Assembly: GCA_021647585.1 (NCBI GenBank)
Contig: JAKIUK010000039.1
Coordinates: 1-37,725, forward strand
DNA from: Methylococcaceae bacterium
GTDB taxonomy: Bacteria; Pseudomonadota; Gammaproteobacteria; Methylococcales; Methylomonadaceae
Length of the DNA stretch: 37,725 nucleotides
Direction of reading: 5' to 3'
The position numbers were made by a program, and so were the translations under genes. This document shows, piece after piece, positions 15,584 through 23,761 of this stretch (positions within the stretch are counted from its first letter, which is position 1; the number at the start of each line of letters is the position of its first letter). Below the pieces are notes generated by a model. That model worked only from the letters and a program-made list of their open reading frames with translations, searched no databases and had not been told where the DNA came from.

Positions 15584-15904
15584 CTAGTCCCAACGAGCAT
15601 CTCTGACTTGTAGGCGTTCATTTTCGACACGTACTGGAAAAGTATCAATATTTTCATAAGCAGGTGCACATTTTACCGCACCTGTTTTAACGCAAAACCT
15701 TGCACCATGTCGTGGACAGACAATTTCATCGCCATCCAGTTCTCCACTCGCTATTTCTGCGCCATCATGAGAACAAACATCCTCAATAGCATAAAACTGT
15801 CCGTCAACTTTAAAAATAGCGACTTCTGTTCCATCCACCTCAACAATAATATTTTCACTTTCTGCCAATGCCTTGGCTTCACACACATCAATCCAGTCAG
15901 TCAT
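15584..15904 (-). CDS. Rieske [2Fe-2S] ferredoxin
   Basis: 106-residue soluble Rieske protein of the dioxygenase-ferredoxin / NirD-like type. The cluster ligands are plain: CSH (C44, H46) and CPRH (C63, H66). There is no membrane anchor. Such proteins carry single electrons, and one is often found at the end of SUF operons with SufU. Before the insertion of MITE copy E it would have followed rsmJ by only a few nucleotides, so it probably belonged to one transcript with sufS-sufU-rsmJ. The element now separates them by over 270 bp. Only AAAGAA precedes the ATG. It could serve in SUF-related electron transfer or feed an oxygenase; sequence alone does not decide. Confidence 0.9.
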   Translation of the reverse strand: MTDWIDVCEAKALAESENIIVEVDGTEVAIFKVDGQFYAIEDVCSHDGAEIASGELDGDEIVCPRHGARFCVKTGAVKCAPAYENIDTFPVRVENERLQVRDARWD

Positions 15905-15918
15905 TTTAATTCTTTAAA

Positions 15919-16185
15919 CCCAGAATAATCAGTTGAAGGATAGTTTGTGGAAAATCTGGGCGTGGTTGAAAATAGCTCCTTGCATTTTCTAAAAGACAAA
16001 AAATCACTCGCAGATAATGGCCTAAGTCCTTATCAAGAGTGATTCTGCAGGATTTTACGTCCAGATTTATTCACAAATTTTTCTAGCGATTGTATCTTAC
16101 CAAATGCGGAAGTATCTATTTGCTTTTTTAAACATTATATTCAACTTCTTATAATCAGCCTGAGCGATCAACTGGTTATTCTAGG
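15919..16185 (-). mobile_element. CCTAG-family MITE, diverged copy E
   Basis: 267 bp with ends CCCAGAATAATCAGTTG (15919) and CAACTGGTTATTCTAGG (ending 16185), the same terminal inverted repeat as the other copies. The interior has diverged, but inverted pieces remain (AAATCTGGGCG against CGTCCAGATTT; AATCACTC near 16008 against GAGTGATT near 16038). Flanks are TTAAA (15914-15918) and TCAAA (16186-16190), a 4/5 match to a duplication. Its right end reads CTA on the plus strand at 16181, which is the TAG stop codon of rsmJ. Confidence 0.75.
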
Positions 16186-16963
16186 TCAAATAAACATCAT
16201 AGCGTAGCAATTTGCCACTAAAACTTTCACTCAGCTTCGCAGCCAGGGGTTCAGCATAATCCGGGCTTTTTACTACCACTCTTTTGGTGGCTATTTGAAA
16301 GGCCATTTCAAATAGCTGTTCTTTATCCTCATCATTTCCGAGCAAATCACGTAATACTGTCATCGATTTTTTAGCTAATGCCGATTTCTTACGTTTAGGC
16401 GGAAACATGGGATCTATATAGATACACTCGGGTTTAACATCCAGATTAGCCAATACATCACATGCATTACCAGAAATTAATTCAGGTACTGAAATCTCCA
16501 AATTTCTCACCCAATCTAATTGAACCAGCCGCTTAAAACCATCATCCAGTAATTCAAGCATAACAGGTGAACGTTCTATACATTGAAGTTCATAGCCCAT
16601 ACGAAAAATATGAAGACTGTCTTGTGCCCAGCCCGTGGTTGCATCAATGATAGTTTTAGTTTTTCGTCCTAAAGCTTGGGCTAACGCCCCTTTTTTAGGT
16701 GCTGGCCATGAACGTTGCTCTCCATAGCGAGGTTCAATATCAACCGTCAAACCGCCTTTTTTTATTAACGCATTATCAATTAGCTTCAAACAACCATCAC
16801 GCCAGGTTAAGAAAAAATCTTCAGGTAGATTGTTGCTAAAGCCTTTATATAATGGAACGCTCAAACGATCAGCCAATGCCTGATATGAATCCAGTTTCCC
16901 TTGCCCCAGATAAAGAACGGCAAGTTTTCCACAATATTCAAACTGTGAATCTATTCTGGACAT
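16181..16963 (-). CDS. rsmJ: 16S rRNA (guanine1516-N2)-methyltransferase RsmJ
   Basis: 260 residues. Methylates G1516 of 16S rRNA using S-adenosylmethionine. Recognised by IIDATTGWAQDSLHIFRMGY (SAM-binding motif I region), LQCIERSPVMLELLDDGF, and the catalytic block IYIDPMFPPKRKKSALAKK followed by KRVVVKSPDYAEPLA, all typical of RsmJ. The last codon and the stop (ACC TAG) come from the terminal repeat of MITE copy E. Removing the element with one flanking copy would restore an ending of about VYLKN, with a stop a few bases before the Rieske ATG. The C-terminus is therefore slightly altered, probably without effect. It lies 31 nt downstream of sufU on the same strand, an unusual place for rsmJ. 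Confidence 0.93.
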   Translation of the reverse strand: MSRIDSQFEYCGKLAVLYLGQGKLDSYQALADRLSVPLYKGFSNNLPEDFFLTWRDGCLKLIDNALIKKGGLTVDIEPRYGEQRSWPAPKKGALAQALGRKTKTIIDATTGWAQDSLHIFRMGYELQCIERSPVMLELLDDGFKRLVQLDWVRNLEISVPELISGNACDVLANLDVKPECIYIDPMFPPKRKKSALAKKSMTVLRDLLGNDEDKEQLFEMAFQIATKRVVVKSPDYAEPLAAKLSESFSGKLLRYDVYLT

Positions 16964-16994
16964 TGCTTAAACCCCAAGTACTAGCAATAAAAAT

Positions 16995-17447
16995 TTATTC
17001 TGTAGAAATAGATTTCTGTTCATTTTTTAACGCAGCATCCAAAGTATGCCAGGCTAAAGTCGCACATTTTACTCGAGCAGGATATTCTCTTACTCCGGCC
17101 AATACTGCAAGTTTCCCAATAGCTTCCAGATTCACATTTTCTTCTTTACCTGTAGTCATTTCATGAAATTGTTTAAATAAGGTTTCAGCCTCAGCTTCTG
17201 TTTTACCTTTTACTATCTCAGTCATCAAAGAAACAGACGCTGTCGAAATGGCACAACCCGAGCCTTGAAAACTGGCATCAACAATTTTATCACTATCCAT
17301 TTTTAAGAACAGTGTAAGCCTGTCACCGCATAATGGATTAAACCCCTCCACTTCACGATCAGCATTTTCCATCACCCTAAAATTTCGTGGAGATCGATTA
17401 TGGTCAAAAATCACTTCTTGATAAAGATCCCTTAAATCATCAAACAT
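16995..17447 (-). CDS. sufU: SufU-type Fe-S cluster assembly protein
   Basis: 150 residues of the IscU/SufU family. The three conserved cysteines and the aspartate are present: C40 and D42 in NPLCGDRL, C65 in GSGCAISTAS, C128 in VKCATLAW. There is a family-typical insertion between the second and third cysteines, as in SufU and unlike IscU. SufU accepts persulfide sulfur from SufS (zinc-dependent in Bacillus), replacing SufE. Its ATG overlaps the sufS stop as TAATG (17445-17449), so translation is coupled to that of the cysteine desulfurase. It is followed by rsmJ after 31 nt. Confidence 0.93.
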   Translation of the reverse strand: MFDDLRDLYQEVIFDHNRSPRNFRVMENADREVEGFNPLCGDRLTLFLKMDSDKIVDASFQGSGCAISTASVSLMTEIVKGKTEAEAETLFKQFHEMTTGKEENVNLEAIGKLAVLAGVREYPARVKCATLAWHTLDAALKNEQKSISTE

Positions 17448-18670
17448 TAGCCAAACACCTCTATCAGTTGTTCTATTCCACTCATTAACACATCAATTTC
17501 TTCTTTGGTATTATACATGGCAAACGATGCTCTTGCTGTTGCTGGAACTTCAAAAAAATCCATCACTGGCATGGCGCAATGATGCCCTGCTCTTATCGCA
17601 ATACCCAGACTATCCAGCATAGTACCAATATCATGAGGATGAATTTTATCCAACACAAACGACAGGATTGCGCCTTTTTCTTTAGTCTGTCCAATAATCC
17701 TTAAACCCTCGATTTGTTCCGCTTTTTTAGTCGCATAGTCCAACAATTCCGCTTCATACGCTGCAACATTGTCCATGCCTATTTCTGTCAGATAATCTAC
17801 CGCCGCACCTAATCCCACTACATCAGCAATACTAGGTGTGCCAGCCTCAAATTTATAAGGTAAAGTATTATATTCGGTCTCTTCAAAAGTTACTTTACGA
17901 ATCATATCCCCACCTCCCTGATATGGAGGCATGGCTTCCAGTAATGCTTGTTTACCATATAACACGCCAATTCCTGATGGTGCATAAAGTTTATGCCCGG
18001 AAAACGCGTAAAAATCACAATCCAGCGCCTGTACATCTACAGTCATATGTGGAATTGCTTGGGCCCCATCCAGCAATACAGGTATATTTTTTGCTTTGGC
18101 TGCCGCAATGATTTTTTTAACCGGGTTAATGGTGCCTAAAGCATTAGACATATGTACAACAGAAATCAGCCTGGTTTTATCACTGATTAATTTTTCAAAC
18201 TGATCATAAATCAGTTCCCCTTGTAAATTGATAGGCGCTACTTTTAACACCGCACCTGTTTCTGCACAAAACATTTGCCAGGGCACAATATTGGAATGAT
18301 GTTCCATTGCAGTGATTAAAATTTCATCACCCTTTGTTATATTGGCTTTGGCAAAAGTCTGAGCGATCAGATTAATTGCTTCCGTTGTTCCTTTAACGAA
18401 AATAATTTCTTTTGTACTCTTGGCATTAATAAAGTTTTTAATTTTTTCCCTGGCACCTTCATAACGATCAGTCGCTTTTACACTCAAGGTATGCACACCA
18501 CGATGTACATTGGCATATTCATGAGAATATAAATGCGAGATGCTGTCTATCACTGCTTGTGGCTTTTGACAGGTCGCTGCATTATCTAGGTAAACCAGCG
18601 GTTTGTTACGGATCTTTTCTTTTAAAATAGGAAACTCTGCTCGAATTTTTTCTATGGGGAATGCTGTCAT
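17447..18670 (-). CDS. sufS: cysteine desulfurase SufS
   Basis: 407 residues, PLP-dependent class V aminotransferase fold of the group II desulfurases. It removes sulfur from cysteine and passes it to SufU. PLP lysine K227 (FSGHKLYAPSGIGVLYG), the stacking histidine in AMEHHSN (about 124), D201 in LLDGAQA, and the active-site cysteine C365 in RAGHHCAMP are all present. Length is normal. It is separated from sufD by an opposite-strand Uma2 gene, an unusual break in a suf operon. Either the sufBCD transcript crosses that gene in antisense, or sufS has its own promoter in the 87 bp before its ATG. Confidence 0.96.
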   Translation of the reverse strand: MTAFPIEKIRAEFPILKEKIRNKPLVYLDNAATCQKPQAVIDSISHLYSHEYANVHRGVHTLSVKATDRYEGAREKIKNFINAKSTKEIIFVKGTTEAINLIAQTFAKANITKGDEILITAMEHHSNIVPWQMFCAETGAVLKVAPINLQGELIYDQFEKLISDKTRLISVVHMSNALGTINPVKKIIAAAKAKNIPVLLDGAQAIPHMTVDVQALDCDFYAFSGHKLYAPSGIGVLYGKQALLEAMPPYQGGGDMIRKVTFEETEYNTLPYKFEAGTPSIADVVGLGAAVDYLTEIGMDNVAAYEAELLDYATKKAEQIEGLRIIGQTKEKGAILSFVLDKIHPHDIGTMLDSLGIAIRAGHHCAMPVMDFFEVPATARASFAMYNTKEEIDVLMSGIEQLIEVFG

Positions 18671-18757
18671 TTTCTGTTAATGTTATTCTGAAAAAAGTTG
18701 CTAAATCATCAATAGCGTATTATATTTTAAATTAATTTATTTAATTTCGTTTCGATT

Positions 18758-19327
18758 ATGTCTGTATCTACTGAGGGTTTTTGTAAAAAGCATTTAACTA
18801 ATTTAGCTGAATGGAAAAAACTAGGCGAAGCTAATATTTTCCCTCCTGACAGTCGTCTTGAGCTTATTAATGGAGAAATTATTGAAATGGCACCTATTGG
18901 CTCTCACCATGCCAGTCACCTTAAACGCCTAAACAAATTATTTTCTGGTTTAATTCATAAATCCGTAATTATTGCTGTCCAGGATCCTTTACAACTAAGT
19001 GATTTATCTGAGCCTGGACCTGACTTTATGTTGTTACGCTCCAGTTCAGACTTTTACTATGAGCAACATCCGAATGCTAGCGATGTATTTTTATTAATCG
19101 AAATAGCCGATAACTCATTAAAATTTGATCAAAACCAAAAACTTCGCTTATATGCTCTGCATAACATTCCTGAATACTGGCTACTAAATGTCAATGATGC
19201 TTGCCTTGAAGTTTATCGCCAACCTCATGATGGGCTTTATGCAGAAAAAACCACACTGCGTTCAGGTGATAAAATTACTTTATCCCAATTGAACACTATT
19301 AGTATCAATTTAGCTGAGATTCTATAA
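18758..19327 (+). CDS. Uma2-family putative restriction endonuclease
   Basis: 189 residues of the Uma2/DUF820 family (PD-(D/E)XK-like fold). Typical elements: RLELINGEIIEMAPIGSHHASHL (about 33-55), then PGPDFMLL (about 88-95), then VFLLIEIADNSLKFDQNQKLRLYA (about 108-131). This corresponds to the family core E...G...PD...E(V/I)xxxS...D...K...Y; the PD and E-x-A residues are the presumed metal-binding site. Members are common accessory genes, mostly in cyanobacteria, with no well-established function. This one sits inside the suf locus on the opposite strand, ending 5 nt from the sufD stop and starting 87 nt from the sufS start. An insertion between sufD and sufS seems likely. Only a weak ribosome site is visible. 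Confidence 0.88.
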   Translation: MSVSTEGFCKKHLTNLAEWKKLGEANIFPPDSRLELINGEIIEMAPIGSHHASHLKRLNKLFSGLIHKSVIIAVQDPLQLSDLSEPGPDFMLLRSSSDFYYEQHPNASDVFLLIEIADNSLKFDQNQKLRLYALHNIPEYWLLNVNDACLEVYRQPHDGLYAEKTTLRSGDKITLSQLNTISINLAEIL

Positions 19328-19332
19328 AAACG

Positions 19333-20655
19333 TTACAACCATTCTTTATCAATACCTGCTTGCGGAAATCGATTTAATAACTGCAGCAGTAATAAATCAC
19401 GAAGGTTTTTAAGTTTTACTTTATCTACCATTTCATTGGCAAATGCGAAAGTCAGCATATTTCTAGCTGTTTCTTCATCGACACAACGTGATTGCAAATA
19501 GAAAATTGACTTTTCATCTAGCTGACCTACTGTTACTCCATGAGCACACTTCACATCATCAGCATAAATTTCTAGTTGAGGTTTAGTATCAACTTCTGCA
19601 TCATTGGATAGCAATAAATTACGGTTATTCATTTCCGAATCCGTTTTTTGTGCATCTTCTGCCACAATCACGCGTCCTTGAAACACACCTCTTGCCCGTT
19701 GGTTCAATACGCCTTTGTACAATTCACGGCTGATAGCATGAGGTTTTTCATGATTAATGCGTGTATGGTTATCAATATGTTGGCGCTTAACCCCCAGGTA
19801 CAAACCATTCAAATCACATTCTGAAGCAACATCTAAATCAGTATGTATATCATTTCTGGCTAGCAAACCACCGAAAGCAAAGTTATGATGGGTAAAACGA
19901 CTGTCTCTTTGTTGTTTAACATAAGTGCCACCAAAGTGATAAGCCTTATCACCTTCACTTTGCATTTTATATAAGGTTAAAGTTGCGTTTTCCCCCACAA
20001 ACACTTCGGTTACAACTGCTGATAAATACGCATCATCGCCGCCCACGAAGGTTTCAATAATGCTAACTTCAGCCATCGCATCAACAACCAGAACATTTCG
20101 GGTAGTTGCTAGAAAATCTGCTTGAGTGACCACATGCAGAATTTGTATGGGTTTATCCAACACCTGCTTAGCAGGTACATGAACAAACAAGCCATCACTA
20201 AACCATGCGCTATTAAAAGCGACAAAACTATGTTCACTATTACTGACTGCTTTAGTCAAATATTTTTCTACCAACTCAGGTTGCTGATCTAAAGCATCAG
20301 TCATACTTAAAACGGAAATAGTATCCGGCAAACCTTCTAAATTAGAATGCTCCTTTGAAAACCGTCCATTAACTACAACCACTGTTAAAGCATCTTCCAA
20401 TCGAAATCTATTCAACCATTGCTTATCTAATTCACTTTCATCAAGATTTAACTGTGCGGAAAATAATTTTTTCTCTATCGCAGATACATTGGTATAACGC
20501 CACTCTTCTTCTCTTAACGATGGAAAACCTTTATCTGAGAAGTATTCGAAAGCCTCTGCTCTTATTGTTTTTAGCCAGCCTAACGACTGCCCAGGTAATG
20601 TATTAGCCGTATTTTTATACTCTTCAGTATAATTATTCAAATGCTGTGCTGTCAT
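19333..20655 (-). CDS. sufD: Fe-S cluster assembly protein SufD
   Basis: 440 residues, SufB/SufD beta-helix family. It forms the SufBC2D scaffold with SufB and SufC, on which clusters are built. Recognisable parts are the N-terminal EEWRYTNVSAIEKK, the central beta-helix with GLYLGVKRQHIDNHTRINHEKPHA, and the C-terminal DVKCAHGVTVGQLDEKSIFYLQSR, where the conserved histidine of the SufB-SufD interface is in AHG. Its ATG overlaps the sufC stop as TAATG (20653-20657), so the two are translationally coupled. The stop is only 5 nt from the end of the opposite-strand Uma2 gene. Confidence 0.96.
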   Translation of the reverse strand: MTAQHLNNYTEEYKNTANTLPGQSLGWLKTIRAEAFEYFSDKGFPSLREEEWRYTNVSAIEKKLFSAQLNLDESELDKQWLNRFRLEDALTVVVVNGRFSKEHSNLEGLPDTISVLSMTDALDQQPELVEKYLTKAVSNSEHSFVAFNSAWFSDGLFVHVPAKQVLDKPIQILHVVTQADFLATTRNVLVVDAMAEVSIIETFVGGDDAYLSAVVTEVFVGENATLTLYKMQSEGDKAYHFGGTYVKQQRDSRFTHHNFAFGGLLARNDIHTDLDVASECDLNGLYLGVKRQHIDNHTRINHEKPHAISRELYKGVLNQRARGVFQGRVIVAEDAQKTDSEMNNRNLLLSNDAEVDTKPQLEIYADDVKCAHGVTVGQLDEKSIFYLQSRCVDEETARNMLTFAFANEMVDKVKLKNLRDLLLLQLLNRFPQAGIDKEWL

Positions 20656-21404
20656 TACGCGGCCTGCTCTTCAACCCACTGATAGCCTTTGGCTTCCAGT
20701 TCCAATGCCAATTCAGGCCCACCTGATTTAACAATTTGGCCATGGGCCAAAACATGTACGTAATCAGGTATAACATAATCAAGTAGGCGTTGATAATGCG
20801 TAATCATTAAAAATGAACGCTCTGCTGAACGTAGAGAATTTACACCATCTGCAACTATTTTTAAGGCATCAATATCTAACCCTGAATCTGTTTCATCAAG
20901 AATACATAATTTGGGTTCCAAAATAGCTGCTTGCAATATTTCATTACGTTTTTTTTCACCACCGGAAAAACCTTCATTTACTGCACGGTATAAAAACTTC
21001 TCATCAATTTGCAACAATTTAACTTTATCCTTAACCATCGCTAGAAAATCCATTGCATCCACTTCATCCAGACCTTGATATTTACGTATTGAATTTAATG
21101 CCGCTTTTAATAAATAAATATTACTAACTCCAGGAATTTCAACGGGATATTGAAACGCTAAAAAAACACCTTTACGCGCTCTTATTTCAGGATCCATATC
21201 CAATAAATTTTCTGCTGCATATGTCACTGACCCTTCAGTAACGTTGTAACCAGCTTTTCCAGATAATACATGAGACAAGGTACTTTTACCTGCACCATTA
21301 GGCCCCATAATGGCGTGAACTTCACCAGGCTTAATTTGTAGGTTAACACCTTTTAGTATAGGTTTATCACCTACGTTAACGTGAAGATTTTCGATACTGA
21401 GCAT
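20655..21404 (-). CDS. sufC: Fe-S cluster assembly ATPase SufC
   Basis: 249-residue ABC-type ATPase without membrane partner. Walker A is GPNGAGKS (about 36-43), the signature is FSGGEKKR (about 147), and Walker B is LCILDETDSGLD (about 166). The SufC-specific DETDSGLD is present. It drives conformational change of SufB-SufD. AGGA about eight bases before the ATG gives a good ribosome site. The distance to sufB is 284 bp because MITE copy C has inserted between them; without the element and one duplication it would be about 116 bp. Confidence 0.97.
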   Translation of the reverse strand: MLSIENLHVNVGDKPILKGVNLQIKPGEVHAIMGPNGAGKSTLSHVLSGKAGYNVTEGSVTYAAENLLDMDPEIRARKGVFLAFQYPVEIPGVSNIYLLKAALNSIRKYQGLDEVDAMDFLAMVKDKVKLLQIDEKFLYRAVNEGFSGGEKKRNEILQAAILEPKLCILDETDSGLDIDALKIVADGVNSLRSAERSFLMITHYQRLLDYVIPDYVHVLAHGQIVKSGGPELALELEAKGYQWVEEQAA

Positions 21405-21502
21405 TCTTTTTTCCTGATTTATCTTTTTTTCTTTCCTGCATTATTACGATGCAAGAGTTAAAGAGCAAGGTACACAATTGCCTCACCCAACCCTCTCTTT
21501 AT

Positions 21503-21665
21503 CCTAGAATAATCAGTTGGGCGCGGATTTATAGTGCCAGCTATTGGTTTCACAGTGCTTTGAAAAAATCTTAGCCTCACCTGTTAGGTTAGGTGGGCAT
21601 TTTTTTGAAGTGCTGTGAAATCAAGAGCTTGTGCTAGAAACCGTGATCCAACTGATTTTTCTAGG
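21503..21665 (+). mobile_element. CCTAG-family MITE, intact short copy C inside the suf operon
   Basis: 163-bp inverted-repeat element. Left end CCTAGAATAATCAGTTGG; right end read inwards on the minus strand CCTAGAAAAATCAGTTGG. It is flanked by perfect 5-bp direct repeats TTTAT (21498-21502 and 21666-21670). It is related to copy B by deletion of an inner arm of about 45 bp on each side. It lies between sufB (upstream on the minus strand) and sufC, in the direction of transcription of the operon. The centre is a terminator-like hairpin (separate entry). Confidence 0.88.
21563..21606. terminator. bidirectional terminator-like hairpin carried by MITE copy C
   Basis: GCCTCACCT (21574-21582) pairs with AGGTGGGC (21591-21598) with one bulge and an 8-nt loop. 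ATTTTTTT follows on the plus strand. On the minus strand the same hairpin is followed by TAAGATTTTTT. It therefore has the form of a factor-independent terminator in both directions and lies directly in the path from sufB to sufC. Whether it actually reduces sufCD transcription is not known. Confidence 0.6.
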
Positions 21666-21688
21666 TTTATAGAGAGGCTTCATCAACT

Positions 21689-23137
21689 TTATCCCACAGA
21701 GCCTTCTAGGCTAATACCTAATAAAGCCTGTGCTTCTACAGCAAATTCCATCGGTAATTCCTTAAACACTTCTTTACAGAAGCCATTCACAATCATGGAA
21801 ACAGCATCTTCTGCTGAAAGTCCTCGCTGCTGACAAAAGAACAGCTGGTCTTCACTGATCTTTGAGGTCGTAGCTTCATGTTCCACTTGTGCAGTAGGCT
21901 GTTTAACTTCAATATAGGGGAAAGTATGTGCCCCACATTTATCACCCACGAGTAAAGAATCACATTGTGTGTAGTTACGTGCATTCACTGCATTTTTGCC
22001 GACTTTAACCAATCCACGGTAGGTATTTTGGGCTTTACCCGCTGAAATACCTTTAGAAATAATGGTACTACTGGTATTTTTACCAATATGTATCATCTTG
22101 GTACCGGTATCGGCTTGTTGATAATTATTAGTCAGTGCTACTGAATAAAATTCACCGACTGAATTATCACCTAACAACACACAACTGGGATATTTCCAGG
22201 TAATTGCAGATCCGGTTTCTACCTGAGTCCAGGAAACTTTGGAATTATCCCCCCGACATTCTGCCCGTTTAGTGACAAAATTATAAATGCCCCCGATACC
22301 ATTTTCATCACCGGGATACCAATTTTGTACTGTAGAATATTTGATTTCCGCATTTTCCATTACGATCAATTCAACAACTGCCGCATGTAATTGATTTTCA
22401 TCGCGCATCGGTGCAGTACAACCTTCCAGATAGCTCACGTGACTATTCTCATCAGCAATAATCAAGGTGCGTTCAAATTGACCGGTATTGGCCGCATTAA
22501 TTCTGAAATACGTTGATAATTCCATAGGACAACGCACGCCTTTTGGAATATAAACGAAAGAACCATCCGTAAATACCGCCGCATTTAAACTAGCAAAGAA
22601 ATTATCTGTCTCGGGCACCACTGTACCCAAATATTGTTTCACTAATTCGGGATATTCCTGCAAAGCTTCCGAAATTGGACAGAAAATAACGCCAGCCTCG
22701 TTTAACTTGCCCTTAAAGGTTGTAGCAACGGAAACACTATCAAAAACTGCATCAACAGCCACGCCGGCTAAACGCTCTTGTTCATCTAATGGTATTCCAA
22801 GTTTTTTATACGTCTCCAGTAATTCGGGATCAATTTCATCCAGACTTTGAGGTTTATCAGAGTCCTTTTTGGGTGCCGAATAATAACTAATCGCCTGATA
22901 ATCAATGGGGTCAATATTCAACTGAGCCCAATCAGGCTCTTTCATGGTTTGCCAATGACGAAATGCTTTCAGCCGGTATTCCAGCATAAAATCAGGTTCA
23001 TTCTTGATTTTAGACAGCTTGGTTATTACCTCTTCGTCCAGACCTGGTGGAAACGTTTCGACCTCCAGTTCAGTCACAAAACCTTGTTTGTACTCCTGGG
23101 AAATCAAATTGGTGATTTCTTCTGTACTTGATGACAT
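21689..23137 (-). CDS. sufB: Fe-S cluster assembly protein SufB
   Basis: 482 residues, normal length. SufB is the scaffold subunit on which the nascent cluster forms. Typical blocks: EYRLKAFRHWQTMKEPDW near the N-terminus, PKGVRCPMELSTYFRINA, YLEGCTAPMRDENQLHAAVVE, QNWYPGDENGIGGIYNFVTKR, and the C-terminal EATTSKISEDQLFFCQQRGL with the conserved cysteine and glutamate. It starts 38 nt after the stop of the Rrf2 regulator and is therefore the first structural gene of the operon. MITE copy C follows 18 nt after its stop. Confidence 0.97.
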   Translation of the reverse strand: MSSSTEEITNLISQEYKQGFVTELEVETFPPGLDEEVITKLSKIKNEPDFMLEYRLKAFRHWQTMKEPDWAQLNIDPIDYQAISYYSAPKKDSDKPQSLDEIDPELLETYKKLGIPLDEQERLAGVAVDAVFDSVSVATTFKGKLNEAGVIFCPISEALQEYPELVKQYLGTVVPETDNFFASLNAAVFTDGSFVYIPKGVRCPMELSTYFRINAANTGQFERTLIIADENSHVSYLEGCTAPMRDENQLHAAVVELIVMENAEIKYSTVQNWYPGDENGIGGIYNFVTKRAECRGDNSKVSWTQVETGSAITWKYPSCVLLGDNSVGEFYSVALTNNYQQADTGTKMIHIGKNTSSTIISKGISAGKAQNTYRGLVKVGKNAVNARNYTQCDSLLVGDKCGAHTFPYIEVKQPTAQVEHEATTSKISEDQLFFCQQRGLSAEDAVSMIVNGFCKEVFKELPMEFAVEAQALLGISLEGSVG

Positions 23138-23175
23138 AACACCTCTACCTATATATACGATGACCTATATAACAA

Positions 23176-23625
23176 TTATTTATATAGACTACTTACGGGA
23201 ATTCTTATTTCTTCCGGCTGTTTTGCCGGCAACACCATATCGGCTAAAGTCACCGATTCCAAAGCATTGAATATGGTCTGATTGATCAAATCCCAATTTC
23301 TTTGGATACCACAACCAGCAGCCTGCTCACAATTTTTATGGGAAGCACTGCATTCAGTTAAGGCAATAGGACCTTCCAGTGCATTAATTACAGTGGCTAC
23401 TGTAATCTCCTCTGGTGCCCTTGCTAGTAAATATCCTCCTTTTGCACCTCGAACCGAAGTTAAAACTTTTGCTCTGATCAGTAACTTAAGAACTTTACTT
23501 ACTGTAGGCTGAGCAATACCTGTTACTTCAGATATTTCCTGAGCTGCATACATATTTTTCGGGGCTTTTGCCATATAACTTAATATAACTGTCGCATAAT
23601 CAGTTAATTTACTTAACTTCAACAT
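23176..23625 (-). CDS. Rrf2-family SUF operon regulator (IscR-like)
   Basis: 149 residues when started at ATG 23625 (MLKLSKLTDYATVILSYMAK), behind a strong GGTGGAG; an upstream in-frame ATG at 23673 would run through the operator and lacks such a site. The winged helix-turn-helix is at about 25-60 (AAQEISEVTGIAQPTVSKVLKLL), followed by the wing SVRGAKGGYLLAR. Three cysteines (C92, C99, C105 in ECSASHKNCEQAAGC) match the IscR cluster-binding loop, although the spacing is one residue longer and the fourth histidine ligand is not obvious. It is expected to sense Fe-S status and repress the suf operon that follows 38 nt downstream. A palindrome just upstream is a good candidate operator. Confidence 0.9.
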   Translation of the reverse strand: MLKLSKLTDYATVILSYMAKAPKNMYAAQEISEVTGIAQPTVSKVLKLLIRAKVLTSVRGAKGGYLLARAPEEITVATVINALEGPIALTECSASHKNCEQAAGCGIQRNWDLINQTIFNALESVTLADMVLPAKQPEEIRIPVSSLYK

Positions 23626-23645
23626 TGCTTCTCCACCTACAATGA

Positions 23646-23660
23646 GGACTAGTTTAGTCC
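23646..23660. promoter_or_regulatory. candidate Rrf2/IscR-type operator before the SUF regulator
   Basis: GGACTAGTTTAGTCC is a perfect 6-bp inverted repeat with 3-bp spacer, 21 bp upstream of the regulator's ATG. On the minus strand its core GACTAAACTAGTC differs by one base from GACTAAAATAGTC, the core of IscR type-1 sites as I recall it. A possible promoter overlaps it on the minus strand: TTTACT, then 17 bp, then TAAACT, with the -10 inside the palindrome. This would give autoregulation of the suf operon. Confidence 0.65.
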
Positions 23661-23761
23661 TATTTAATTCCATAGTAAAGTACTAGGTTATTATTTATCT
23701 AAAAATTATACTGGCTATTAACCTAATTGCAGGATACTCTCGGTTATAACGCTGTCCTGGA

